From Vallitalea okinawensis (lineage in GTDB: Bacteria > Bacillota > Clostridia > Lachnospirales > PQDH01), in the NCBI RefSeq assembly GCF_002964605.1, contig NZ_PQDH01000010.1, positions 100,278 through 164,277 of the forward strand: a stretch of DNA of 64,000 bases, written 5' to 3'. Under the pieces are notes generated by a model that was not told the DNA's origin, did not search any database, and was given only the letters and a program-made list of their open reading frames with translations. The translations under genes and the position numbers were made by a program. Positions 37,458 through 45,683 of the stretch are shown here, piece by piece; the first letter of the stretch is position 1, and the number at the start of each line of letters is the position of its first letter.

Positions 37458-38840
37458 ATGAAAGATATAACCTTCATTGGCGGTGGTCCTGCTGGTTATG
37501 TAGGAGCCATCCGCGCAGCTCAGTTAGGTGCTGATGCATGCATTATTGAAGCAGATGAACTAGGTGGTACCTGCTTGAATAGAGGTTGCATACCAACAAA
37601 AGCATTGTATCGTAATGCTGAAGTTATAGAGTTGATCAAAAAGAGTGAAGAATTTGGAATTAATGCAGAATTACTTGAAATTAATATAGATATGATTCAA
37701 AAAAGAAAGGAAGATGTAGTAGAAACCCTAGTAAAAGGTATTCATCATCTTCTTAAGAAAAATAAAGTAGAAGTAATCTATGGTAATGGTATTTTATTAG
37801 ATCCACAATCCATTAAGGTGTTACGCAATGATGGTGAAATTGATGAAGTAAAATCAAAAAATATCATCATAGCTACAGGATCAAAGCCATTCCTTCCACC
37901 AATACCCGGATGTACAAGAGAAGTCGTTAAAACCACTGAAGAAATGCTAGCTATAGATTGCATACCTAATCGAGTAGCTATCATAGGTGGTGGTGTTATT
38001 GGTATGGAATTTGCGTGTATTCTTAATAGTTTTGGATCTGAAGTGACAGTTGTGGAAATGATGAATAATATTTTACCAACTGTGGATAGTGGCATCAGTA
38101 AACGCTTGAAAGTCATGTTGAAGAAACGTGGTATTAAGTTTATGACTGGAACCACTGTCAAAAATATTCGAGATGAAGTTGATGTCAAAGTAATTACAGT
38201 TGAGGATAAAAAAGGTGAACATGAATTAATAGCTGAAGAAATTTTAGTATCCACAGGTCGGGTACCCAATGTGGATAAATTGGGACTTGACGAAATAGGT
38301 ATTGTATATGATGGTAAGGGCATAAAAGTTAATGAAAACTACTCAACCAATATCGATCATATTTTTGCAATCGGAGACGTTAACGGTGAAAGCATGTTAG
38401 CTCATGCTGCATCTTATCAAGCTGTTAAAGTTGTAGAACATCTTTTAGAAGATAAAGATGTGGTACCTTCACCAGTGCCAGGTTGTATTTTTACTTCACC
38501 AGAAGTAGCAACAGTGGGTATAACTGAAGATGAAGCCAAAAAAGAAGGGTTAGCCTATGTAACCAATCAGTTTAACTTCTCTGCTAATGGCAAAGCACTT
38601 ACCTTAGGAGAAGGTGAAGGATTTGTTAAAGTGATAGCAGATAAAGAAAGTCATCAAATTCTCGGTGTTCATATCATGGGACCACATGCATCTGACCTCA
38701 TTAATGAAGGGATATTAGCTGTGGAAAAAGGATTAAAAGCTGAAGACTTTACATCTATCATTCATCCACATCCAACACTGGGCGAAGCTTTCCATGAGGC
38801 AGTTTTAGGCTTAATTGGTGAAGCGATTCATCAAGTTTAA
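37458..38840 (+). CDS. lpdA: dihydrolipoyl dehydrogenase
   Basis: 460-residue flavoprotein disulfide reductase (L protein) that reoxidises the dihydrolipoyl arm of GcvH with NAD. The FAD loop is GGGPAGYVGAIRAAQLG, the redox-active pair GGTCLNRGCIPTKAL, the NAD loop IGGGVIGMEFA, and the C-terminal catalytic His-Glu is in HPHPTLGEAFHEA. ATG 37458 is chosen for the GAAAGAGGTGG site; an in-frame GTG at 37449 lies within it. It completes the gcv operon, so this Lpd is probably dedicated to glycine cleavage. Confidence 0.95.
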   Translation: MKDITFIGGGPAGYVGAIRAAQLGADACIIEADELGGTCLNRGCIPTKALYRNAEVIELIKKSEEFGINAELLEINIDMIQKRKEDVVETLVKGIHHLLKKNKVEVIYGNGILLDPQSIKVLRNDGEIDEVKSKNIIIATGSKPFLPPIPGCTREVVKTTEEMLAIDCIPNRVAIIGGGVIGMEFACILNSFGSEVTVVEMMNNILPTVDSGISKRLKVMLKKRGIKFMTGTTVKNIRDEVDVKVITVEDKKGEHELIAEEILVSTGRVPNVDKLGLDEIGIVYDGKGIKVNENYSTNIDHIFAIGDVNGESMLAHAASYQAVKVVEHLLEDKDVVPSPVPGCIFTSPEVATVGITEDEAKKEGLAYVTNQFNFSANGKALTLGEGEGFVKVIADKESHQILGVHIMGPHASDLINEGILAVEKGLKAEDFTSIIHPHPTLGEAFHEAVLGLIGEAIHQV

Positions 38841-38867
38841 ACGTAATTGAATAAATAATTTTAAGAT

Positions 38868-38912
38868 ATGCAGGAATTAAAGAGATAGAGTCTCTTGTTC
38901 CTGCATTTTTTA
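38868..38912 (+). terminator. terminator of the gcv operon
   Basis: ATGCAGGAA/TTCCTGCAT stem (an inner AGAGA/TCTCT extends it) followed by a T-run. It overlaps the end of the minus-strand Crp-like gene. Confidence 0.8.
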
Positions 38913-39596
38913 ATCTTTATAACTGGAATTAACTAAACTTTTCAATTTGTCTTCGTTTAATATGATAATTTTATTTCTACTTTTGGCAAGAATACCTTCA
39001 TCACACATTTCCTTAAGAGTTCGTGAGAGATGACGATAAGTCGTTCCCAACATCTCGGCGATATTACTATAGGAAGAGGGGAGAATAACTTCTTTTGATG
39101 ACTCTTCTCTATGGGCTGCTATATAGCTGGCAATACGATTTTTAACAGGATAAAGTAGATTAGAAGAGCTGTAATAGGATAGTGTGAAGAGCTTTTCTCC
39201 TAGACTTTTATTAAGAAATTTAACAAAATCAATATTATCTTCATAGTGTTTCCTTAGATAATCCATAGGTATTGCTAGGCAATGACAATCAGTTAATGCT
39301 TCTACATTAGCACTATAGGGGCTAGGTGATAGAAACTCAATATCCCCCATAACATTTAAGGGAAAATAAAAGCGCAATAATAGACTTTTACCATTATTCA
39401 ATAAAATAGATACTTTAGCTTTTCCCTTTACTAAGAAATAGAAATAAATGATAGGCTCTTCAAGTCTACATATAAATTCGTCCTTTTTAAAGCAATGGAT
39501 TTCAAAATGATCTAAAGTGGACTCCTTAAAGATAGTATTTAGGCTATAGATTTCTAAATAATTTTTAACGGTTTTTGTGTTTTTAACTTTTTTCAT
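38910..39596 (-). CDS. Crp/Fnr-type transcription regulator (YeiL-like)
   Basis: 228-residue regulator. The N-terminal cyclic-nucleotide-binding beta barrel (LVKGKAKVSILLNNGKSLLL, FPLNVMGDIEFLS) is followed by a C-terminal helix-turn-helix (YSNIAEMLGTTYRHLSRTLKEM). No Cys cluster for an iron-sulfur centre is visible, so it is not an Fnr oxygen sensor; the ligand is unknown. It is divergent from a YdcZ-type transporter pair, with a perfect AGGACATATGTCCT palindrome in its own leader. Confidence 0.85.
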   Translation of the reverse strand: MKKVKNTKTVKNYLEIYSLNTIFKESTLDHFEIHCFKKDEFICRLEEPIIYFYFLVKGKAKVSILLNNGKSLLLRFYFPLNVMGDIEFLSPSPYSANVEALTDCHCLAIPMDYLRKHYEDNIDFVKFLNKSLGEKLFTLSYYSSSNLLYPVKNRIASYIAAHREESSKEVILPSSYSNIAEMLGTTYRHLSRTLKEMCDEGILAKSRNKIIILNEDKLKSLVNSSYKD

Positions 39597-39611
39597 AATA
39601 ATTCTCCTTAC

Positions 39612-39625
39612 AGGACATATGTCCT
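39612..39625. promoter_or_regulatory. perfect palindrome, probable Crp-like regulator site
   Basis: AGGACATATGTCCT, a 14-base perfect palindrome between the minus-strand -10 box (TATAAT, 39631-39636) and the ribosome site of the Crp-like gene. Position over the transcription start suggests autorepression. Confidence 0.6.
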
Positions 39626-39723
39626 AATTCATTATACCACAAATATGTTAGAGTTAAGCAGTGAGAGATATGATTAAAATGCAGTCAAATACAATGTTGA
39701 TTATATAGAATGGGGGAGTGGTT

Positions 39724-40146
39724 ATGTACAAAGGTTTTGCATTATTAAATGGTGTACTTATCGCTATTATGATTGCTCTAAATAGTATGTTATCCATGGC
39801 GACAGATGCGTTCATTTCTTTACTTATTATCCATGGAGTTGGTTTAATAACAATTAGCCTAATTATACTATTTAAAAGAGTTAAGTTGGTTTCATTAAAG
39901 GGTATTCCATTTTATTTATTACTTGCAGGAGCCATAGGTGTTATAAGTGTATTCCTTAACAACGCAGCATTCATTTCCATTGGTGCAGCGTTAACAATAG
40001 GTTTAGGACTTTATGGTCAACTTATTGCATCCGTAATTATTGATCATTTTGGTTTACTAGGTATGAAAAAAATACCATTAAATAAAAAGAAACTTATTGG
40101 ATTTGCTATTATGGCATTTGGCATTCTAATTATGATGATGGGGTAG
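39724..40146 (+). CDS. YdcZ/DUF606 family transporter subunit 1
   Basis: 140-residue integral membrane protein with five helices, a DMT-superfamily half transporter of the DUF606 (YdcZ) type. Conserved pieces are MYKGFALLNGVLIAIMIALN and GALTIGLGLYGQL-like helices (SIGAALTIGLGLYGQL). ATG 39724 has GGGGGAG upstream and is preferred over GTG 39718. It pairs with the next gene (8-base gap), suggesting a heterodimer. Substrate unknown. The divergent Crp-like regulator is the likely controller. Confidence 0.88.
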   Translation: MYKGFALLNGVLIAIMIALNSMLSMATDAFISLLIIHGVGLITISLIILFKRVKLVSLKGIPFYLLLAGAIGVISVFLNNAAFISIGAALTIGLGLYGQLIASVIIDHFGLLGMKKIPLNKKKLIGFAIMAFGILIMMMG

Positions 40147-40154
40147 GTGATTAT

Positions 40155-40616
40155 ATGTTTTATTTTTTAGCATTTATAACTGGGATTATTGTAATTATTA
40201 CCATTATTCTCAACGGGAATTTAAGTAATCGCATTGGTTATCACCAAGCCACATTGATTAATTTTATTCTAGGGATACTTTTTGCAGCCGTACTCTATTT
40301 ATTGTTTGATTGGGGCAATACGACAAATTTGAAAGACATCCCTGTTTACCTGTATTTTGGTGGAGCATTTGGCGTAGCAATAGTCATTTTAAACAGTGTC
40401 GTTGTCATAAAAATATCCGCTGTCTATACAACTGTATTAGTCTTTGTGGGGCAGTTATTTGCAGGGATCCTTATCGATTATTTACGATTTAAAACCTTAG
40501 AGTGGGGTGATATTATAGGAGGTATCATCATTATAGGAGGGGTTTGTTTTAATCTATACTGTGATCAAAAAAGTAGTGACCAAGAGACAGAAAAGAATTT
40601 AAAGCTTGCTAAGTAG
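40155..40616 (+). CDS. YdcZ/DUF606 family transporter subunit 2
   Basis: 153-residue membrane protein with five helices, homologous in layout to subunit 1: ILNGNLSNRIGYHQATLINF, then VYLYFGGAFGVAIVILNSVV and VYTTVLVFVGQLFAGILID. TAGGTGA precedes the ATG. Paired DUF606 genes occur widely with Crp/Fnr-type regulators. A charged C-terminal tail (SSDQETEKNLKLAK) is cytoplasmic. Confidence 0.88.
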   Translation: MFYFLAFITGIIVIITIILNGNLSNRIGYHQATLINFILGILFAAVLYLLFDWGNTTNLKDIPVYLYFGGAFGVAIVILNSVVVIKISAVYTTVLVFVGQLFAGILIDYLRFKTLEWGDIIGGIIIIGGVCFNLYCDQKSSDQETEKNLKLAK

Positions 40617-40642
40617 ATATTAACTTTATTTAAAATATATGA

Positions 40643-40692
40643 GCACATGCTGATGTTTTGGATATAATTCCAGTAATATTAAGCATGTGCTT
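40643..40692. terminator. bidirectional terminator
   Basis: AGCACATGCT/AGCATGTGCT with a 30-base loop, between converging genes. Confidence 0.5.
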
Positions 40693-40697
40693 TGTTA

Positions 40698-41522
40698 TTA
40701 ATGAATATGCAACTGCCTGAACTGACCAGGTGTCATACCAACTAATTTCTTAAATAGCTTACCAAAATAACTAGGGCTGTCAAAGCCCACTGTTCTACAA
40801 AGTTCATTAAGATTTAAGCCAGGGTATTTGATCATTAGTTCTTTACTTTTGTTAATACGTGTAATATTGATATACTCAAATGGTCTTAAATTAAGATTCT
40901 CTTTAAAAAGTGTGCATAAATACTGTGGTGTAACGTCGATTAGAGAAGCTAAATGATCCATTGAAAATGGGCTGCTATGGTGACGATCAATATAGTTCAA
41001 AACAGGTTCAAGTCGGTTGAAGTGTTGTTGGAGTGATACATGATCTAAACGTGTAACATGTTTAACTAACTCCAGTAAAAAGTTATAGAGATAGGCAGAA
41101 ACCTCTACTTGCCATAGAGCTTTATTGGATTCAACGATTTTAAAACAATTAATGAGCATATTATGAAGAAAGTTACTGTTTTTCATAATATACACATTTG
41201 TTTCAGTAAGTCCTATCAAGGACAAGATATCAGATAGTCCTTTTCCATTGAAGCCTATCCAGCTTGTTTTCCATGGTCTTTCAATTGGATAATATTCATG
41301 AGGTACATCGGGATAAATAAACATACCGTGAGAGGGGGTGATGGTATACTCCTTGCCACGAAGAATAAGACGCCCTTTTCCGGTTTCGCATTGTATCCAT
41401 TGATAGGTTGGGTAACCTTGTAATCTTTTAATTCCGTTTTCCTCAAAATCGTATCCAATACAAGATAGACAGATTGGCAAATTTGAAATTTCCTCCGTTA
41501 TAGTGGGGAAATTGGAATTCAT
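40698..41522 (-). CDS. AraC-family regulator with N-terminal cupin
   Basis: 274-residue regulator with an N-terminal sensing domain (GKGRLILRGKEYTITPSHGM, YPDVPHEYYPIERPW) and a C-terminal double HTH (MDHLASLIDVTPQYLCTLFK, LNELCRTVGFDSPSYFGKLF). It is divergent from the GH2 glycosidase with a 135-base shared promoter region, so it probably activates that gene in response to its sugar. Confidence 0.9.
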   Translation of the reverse strand: MNSNFPTITEEISNLPICLSCIGYDFEENGIKRLQGYPTYQWIQCETGKGRLILRGKEYTITPSHGMFIYPDVPHEYYPIERPWKTSWIGFNGKGLSDILSLIGLTETNVYIMKNSNFLHNMLINCFKIVESNKALWQVEVSAYLYNFLLELVKHVTRLDHVSLQQHFNRLEPVLNYIDRHHSSPFSMDHLASLIDVTPQYLCTLFKENLNLRPFEYINITRINKSKELMIKYPGLNLNELCRTVGFDSPSYFGKLFKKLVGMTPGQFRQLHIH

Positions 41523-41595
41523 GCTGAATCACCTCACATTAATATTGTTATAGTTATTTTCAAATCCTTAGATAGTTTAACCCTTCTGTATATAT

Positions 41596-41633
41596 TATAA
41601 TATGAATATAAAACATAATCAAAACAATATTCA
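41596..41633 (+). promoter_or_regulatory. GH2 promoter -10 and inverted repeat
   Basis: TATAAT at 41596-41601, followed by arms TGAATAT (41603-41609) and ATATTCA (41627-41633). The arms could be an AraC-type regulator or other operator site. The -35 is weak (TAGTTT). Confidence 0.4.
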
Positions 41634-41657
41634 TGATTTCAAGATACGGAGGTTAAT

Positions 41658-43898
41658 ATGGGAAGATCAATTATATCACTCAATCAAAATTGGTTATACA
41701 ATGAAAATTTTAAGGATGAATATATATTAAATGCTCATGATAATGATGGGTTTGAAAGCATTACATTACCACATATGAATAAAGAAATTCCTTATAATTA
41801 TTTTGATGAAAAAATGTATCAGTTTATATCTTGTTATAAAAAAATTTTTTCAGTACCTAAAGAACATGAAAATAAACAAATCTATATTGATTTTGAAGGT
41901 GTGATGACTTATGCAGAAGTCTATATCAATGGTCATTATTTAGGTGAGCACAAAGGTGGTTATACACCTTTTAGCTTTAATTTAACGAAGTATATACAGT
42001 TTGGGCAAGAGAATTGCTTAACTGTTAAAGTAGATTCACGAGAAAGAAATGATATACCACCCTTTGGTTTTGTTATCGATTATTTGACATACGGCGGTAT
42101 TTATAGAGAGGTATCATTAAGGGTTGTGGACAGTATCCATATAGACAACATTTTTGCTAAACCTCAACAGGTTTTAGAGGATAGAAAAGGATTAGGGGTA
42201 GATGTTTATCTTAAGCATACTTCAGAGAATCCAAAGAAAGTATTAGTAAAAACTACCTTGACGAATAAGGAAGGTCAGAAATATGGAGAAGCCATTAATG
42301 AAGTTGAGATCAATGGATCAGAAATGAAAGAAAGTTTATCCTTATCAGATCTAGAAGGCATTCAACTCTGGGATATTGATACGCCTCATTTGTATGATGT
42401 TCGAGTGGAGATTTTAGAGAATGATCAAGTTATAGATTGTCATGAAACTCGAGTTGGTTTTAGAAGTGCAGAATTTACTTCAAAAGGCTTTTATCTCAAC
42501 GGAAGACGAGTTAAAATTAGAGGCCTCAATCGCCACCAAGCTTTTCCGTATGTAGGTTATGCCATGCCTAAGAGAGCTCAAGAAAAAGATGCTGAAATAC
42601 TAAAGAATGAATTACATCTTAACTTAGTACGAACCAGTCACTACCCACAGTCTGTACATTTCCTTAATCGTTGTGATGAGATAGGTCTGTTGGTTTTTGA
42701 AGAAATACCAGGCTGGCAGCATATTGGTGATGAGGCATGGAAGAAAGTTGCCTGCGATAATGTTCGTGAGATGATCGAAAGAGATTGGAACCATCCATCT
42801 ATCATCCTATGGGGAGTACGTATTAATGAGTCAAAAGATGATCATGATTTCTATGTAGAATCCAACAAAATAGCTCATGAATTAGATCCTACAAGACAAA
42901 CTGGTGGTGTCCGCTGCATTCGTGATAGTGAACTTCTAGAGGATGTTTATACCATGAATGATTTTATTCATGGGGATCAAGAGAGAGCGCTTAGACCACA
43001 ACAAGAAGTAACTGGTATAAAAGAAGATGTACCTTATATGGTAACAGAGTATAATGGTCATATGTATCCAACGAAGCGATTTGATCAAGAGGAGCGGATC
43101 AACGAACATGTACTGCGTCATGTTAGAGTTCAAAATCGAGCTGCTCTAGACCAAAGCATTAGCGGAGCCATCGGATGGTGTGCCTTCGATTATAATACAC
43201 ACTATGAATTCGGTTCAGGTGATCGTATATGTTATCACGGTATTATGGATATGTTCAGAATACCTAAGTTTGCTGCCCATGTATACAGTAGTCAAGTTAG
43301 CCCTGAAATAGAGCCTATTCTAGAGCCAGTAACACTTTGGGCAAGAGGAGAACGTGATCGTTGTGGTGTTTTACCTATGACGGTATTGACTAATTGTGAT
43401 CGCATAGAAGTATATCATCTGGGTCAAAAGGTAGGCGAATATACACCTGACAGAGAGACATATCGAGGTTTGGAATATCCTCCTGTTGTAATTGATGAAC
43501 TGGAAGTCAAGCAAGACTGGGGTTCAAGTTGGAATGATCTTCTGCTTTTAGGGTATGTTGGTGACAAGGAAGTTATACGAAAAGAATACGCAAAGAATCC
43601 TATTGCAACTGAGTTGATTGCTGAGGTAGATGATACTGAGTTAAATTCAGGAGATATGGATGTAACAAGAATCCTATTCAAGATGGTAGATCAAAAGGGC
43701 AATATAATACCTTATATCAATGAAATCCTCAGCTTAGACATAGAGGGTATGGGTAAGATAATTGGACCTAAGGAAATGGCACTCATTGGTGGATGCATTG
43801 GTGTATGGATAAAAACAACAGGTGAAGTTGGAACAATCAAAGTAAAAGCTAGATGTTCCAGGTTTGAAGCTAATGAGATTAAAGTGGATGTTAGATAA
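41658..43898 (+). CDS. glycoside hydrolase family 2 protein
   Basis: 746-residue cytoplasmic glycosidase (no signal peptide). The N-terminal sugar-binding jelly roll (EGVMTYAEVYINGHYLGEHK, GGYTPFSFNLT) is followed by an immunoglobulin-like domain and the GH2 TIM barrel. That barrel starts KGFYLNGRRVKIRGLNRHQ and holds the likely acid/base Glu in WGVRINESKDD and nucleophile Glu in VTEYNGHMYP. A C-terminal beta-domain of about 170 residues remains. It could be a beta-galactosidase, beta-glucuronidase or relative; specificity cannot be told. It is controlled by the divergent AraC regulator. Confidence 0.93.
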   Translation: MGRSIISLNQNWLYNENFKDEYILNAHDNDGFESITLPHMNKEIPYNYFDEKMYQFISCYKKIFSVPKEHENKQIYIDFEGVMTYAEVYINGHYLGEHKGGYTPFSFNLTKYIQFGQENCLTVKVDSRERNDIPPFGFVIDYLTYGGIYREVSLRVVDSIHIDNIFAKPQQVLEDRKGLGVDVYLKHTSENPKKVLVKTTLTNKEGQKYGEAINEVEINGSEMKESLSLSDLEGIQLWDIDTPHLYDVRVEILENDQVIDCHETRVGFRSAEFTSKGFYLNGRRVKIRGLNRHQAFPYVGYAMPKRAQEKDAEILKNELHLNLVRTSHYPQSVHFLNRCDEIGLLVFEEIPGWQHIGDEAWKKVACDNVREMIERDWNHPSIILWGVRINESKDDHDFYVESNKIAHELDPTRQTGGVRCIRDSELLEDVYTMNDFIHGDQERALRPQQEVTGIKEDVPYMVTEYNGHMYPTKRFDQEERINEHVLRHVRVQNRAALDQSISGAIGWCAFDYNTHYEFGSGDRICYHGIMDMFRIPKFAAHVYSSQVSPEIEPILEPVTLWARGERDRCGVLPMTVLTNCDRIEVYHLGQKVGEYTPDRETYRGLEYPPVVIDELEVKQDWGSSWNDLLLLGYVGDKEVIRKEYAKNPIATELIAEVDDTELNSGDMDVTRILFKMVDQKGNIIPYINEILSLDIEGMGKIIGPKEMALIGGCIGVWIKTTGEVGTIKVKARCSRFEANEIKVDVR

Positions 43899-43941
43899 TA
43901 ACTAATACACAATAAGGCTATATAATGATATGAGTGAATGA

Positions 43942-43978
43942 AGAGTGAAGTTGATTGAATAAAGACTTCACTCTTTTT
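43942..43978 (+). terminator. terminator after the GH2 gene
   Basis: AGAGTGAAGT/ACTTCACTCT 10-bp stem followed by five T. It separates GH2 from the YesN operon. Confidence 0.85.
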
Positions 43979-44054
43979 GCATCATTTAACTACTCCTTGT
44001 ATATTCGTTTTCTACGTTTTATAATAGTGATTATAGGCAAGGAGGGGTGTTTTT

Positions 44055-45683
44055 ATGTATAATGTTCTGCTTGTTGAAGACGAAGAAATGGTTAGAAAAG
44101 CCATTATTCAAATCATCGATTGGAGAAAACTAGGATTTAACCTAGTAGGAGAGGCAAGCAATGGGGAAGAAGCATTAGAGGTTTTAGAGAAGGAAAAAGT
44201 TGATTTAGTACTTACGGATATTTGTATGCCCTTTATGGATGGGTTAGATTTATCAAAAGCTATAAAAGAATCTTATCCCAATGTAAAAGTTGTTATTATT
44301 ACTGGCTATAACGAGTTTGAATATGCCAAAAAAGCTGTTGAATACAACGTATCAAAGTATATATTAAAGCCATTGACAGCTGATGAATTAAGGGATAATC
44401 TTCAAGAAATTAAAGAAGAGATGGACAAGATAACCATTGATGATAACTATATTCAAAGCTTAAAAAAGGAATTTCTAAATAGTCGAGGTATTTTAAAAGA
44501 GCAATTCTTCAATCTACTTTTAGAAGAAAAGTTAGGAGAAAAAGAGATAGAAGAAGATATGAAACAGTTGGAAATCTCTTTTTCAGGTAATGAACATCGG
44601 GTAGCATTATTTAAAATACTAAATCCTGATAAAGTTAAGTGTATTTTTGGTGAAGAACATATCAAATTGATTAATTTTGCAGTTTTAAATGTTACCAGAG
44701 AGATTTTGGATACGAATAAGATACCTTATCATTGCTTTCACCACAGAAAAGAATACTTTGCTATTGTGTTATCTAAAGATGCTTATATGTCAAGAGAGTA
44801 CTTTAAGGGGATCATGGAGCAAGTGTTAGAAGAAATCAGTGATAAACTTCAAATATTTATACATGCACAAGTAGGAGTAGGTGTCGGAGAGGTTTATGAA
44901 CAATATAATGAGTTAAGGTATTCATTTATGGAGGCTAAGAAGGCTTTAGAATACAGTGAATTTACCGGTGATGGTGCGGTGGTTTTCATTAAAGACATCG
45001 TGGATAGGAGCGAAAAAACCCAAGAAGATTTGACGGTACTGATAAAAGAAGTATCTATGTCTTTACGGTTTTGTGATCAAGAAAGTGTGGTTTGTCACTT
45101 AAAAGAGTTCACCGAACTACTAAAAGGTAGTGGATTGAATACCTATGAAATACGTACACGTGCTACCAGTCTAATGGTACAGCTTTTACAAGTTTTTGAA
45201 GAAATAGTGGAAGAGAAAGATTATCAAGTCTTACCAGATACACAGCATTTTTTCACTAAAATTTTTCAACTACAAACATTGGAAGAAATAGGGGCTCATA
45301 TTTATCAAATATGTGATATAATGATGGGGAAGATGCTAGAAAGCAGGCAGAATACTAAGCAGAGAATTGTTAATCAAGGATGCTTATTATTAGAAAAAAA
45401 CTTCTCAGATCCTAATTATAGTCTACAGGATATTTGTAATACGTTGTACTTAAGTACCAGCTATTTTAGCAAAATCTTTAAGTCTGAAACAGGTAAAACC
45501 TTTAAAGAGTATTTAACCCATCTAAGATTAGAAAGAGCAAAAGATCTCCTATTATCCACAAGCTATAAGACTTATGAAATCGCGGAAAAAGTAGGTTATA
45601 AAGATGCACATTATTTTAGCTATCTCTTCAAGAAAAATACAGGATATACAACGAAAGCTTTCCGAAATCAGGAGGCTGATTAA
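44055..45683 (+). CDS. YesN-type response regulator (receiver + AraC HTH)
   Basis: 542-residue regulator. The receiver domain (residues 1-120) has the acidic pocket EDEE, the phospho-Asp in LVLTDICMPFMDG, and Lys in YILKPL. A central helical region follows. The AraC-type double HTH lies at about 440-540 (LQDICNTLYLSTSYFSKIFK, TYEIAEKVGYKDAHYFSYLF). This is the layout of YesN/LytTR-independent sugar regulators. The stop codon abuts the kinase start, so the pair is co-translated. Likely target: the ABC importer downstream. Confidence 0.93.
   Translation: MYNVLLVEDEEMVRKAIIQIIDWRKLGFNLVGEASNGEEALEVLEKEKVDLVLTDICMPFMDGLDLSKAIKESYPNVKVVIITGYNEFEYAKKAVEYNVSKYILKPLTADELRDNLQEIKEEMDKITIDDNYIQSLKKEFLNSRGILKEQFFNLLLEEKLGEKEIEEDMKQLEISFSGNEHRVALFKILNPDKVKCIFGEEHIKLINFAVLNVTREILDTNKIPYHCFHHRKEYFAIVLSKDAYMSREYFKGIMEQVLEEISDKLQIFIHAQVGVGVGEVYEQYNELRYSFMEAKKALEYSEFTGDGAVVFIKDIVDRSEKTQEDLTVLIKEVSMSLRFCDQESVVCHLKEFTELLKGSGLNTYEIRTRATSLMVQLLQVFEEIVEEKDYQVLPDTQHFFTKIFQLQTLEEIGAHIYQICDIMMGKMLESRQNTKQRIVNQGCLLLEKNFSDPNYSLQDICNTLYLSTSYFSKIFKSETGKTFKEYLTHLRLERAKDLLLSTSYKTYEIAEKVGYKDAHYFSYLFKKNTGYTTKAFRNQEAD

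Noticed and set aside
38910..39596. Fnr-type oxygen sensor
   Set aside because: The Crp-like protein has no N-terminal Cys cluster for an iron-sulfur centre.
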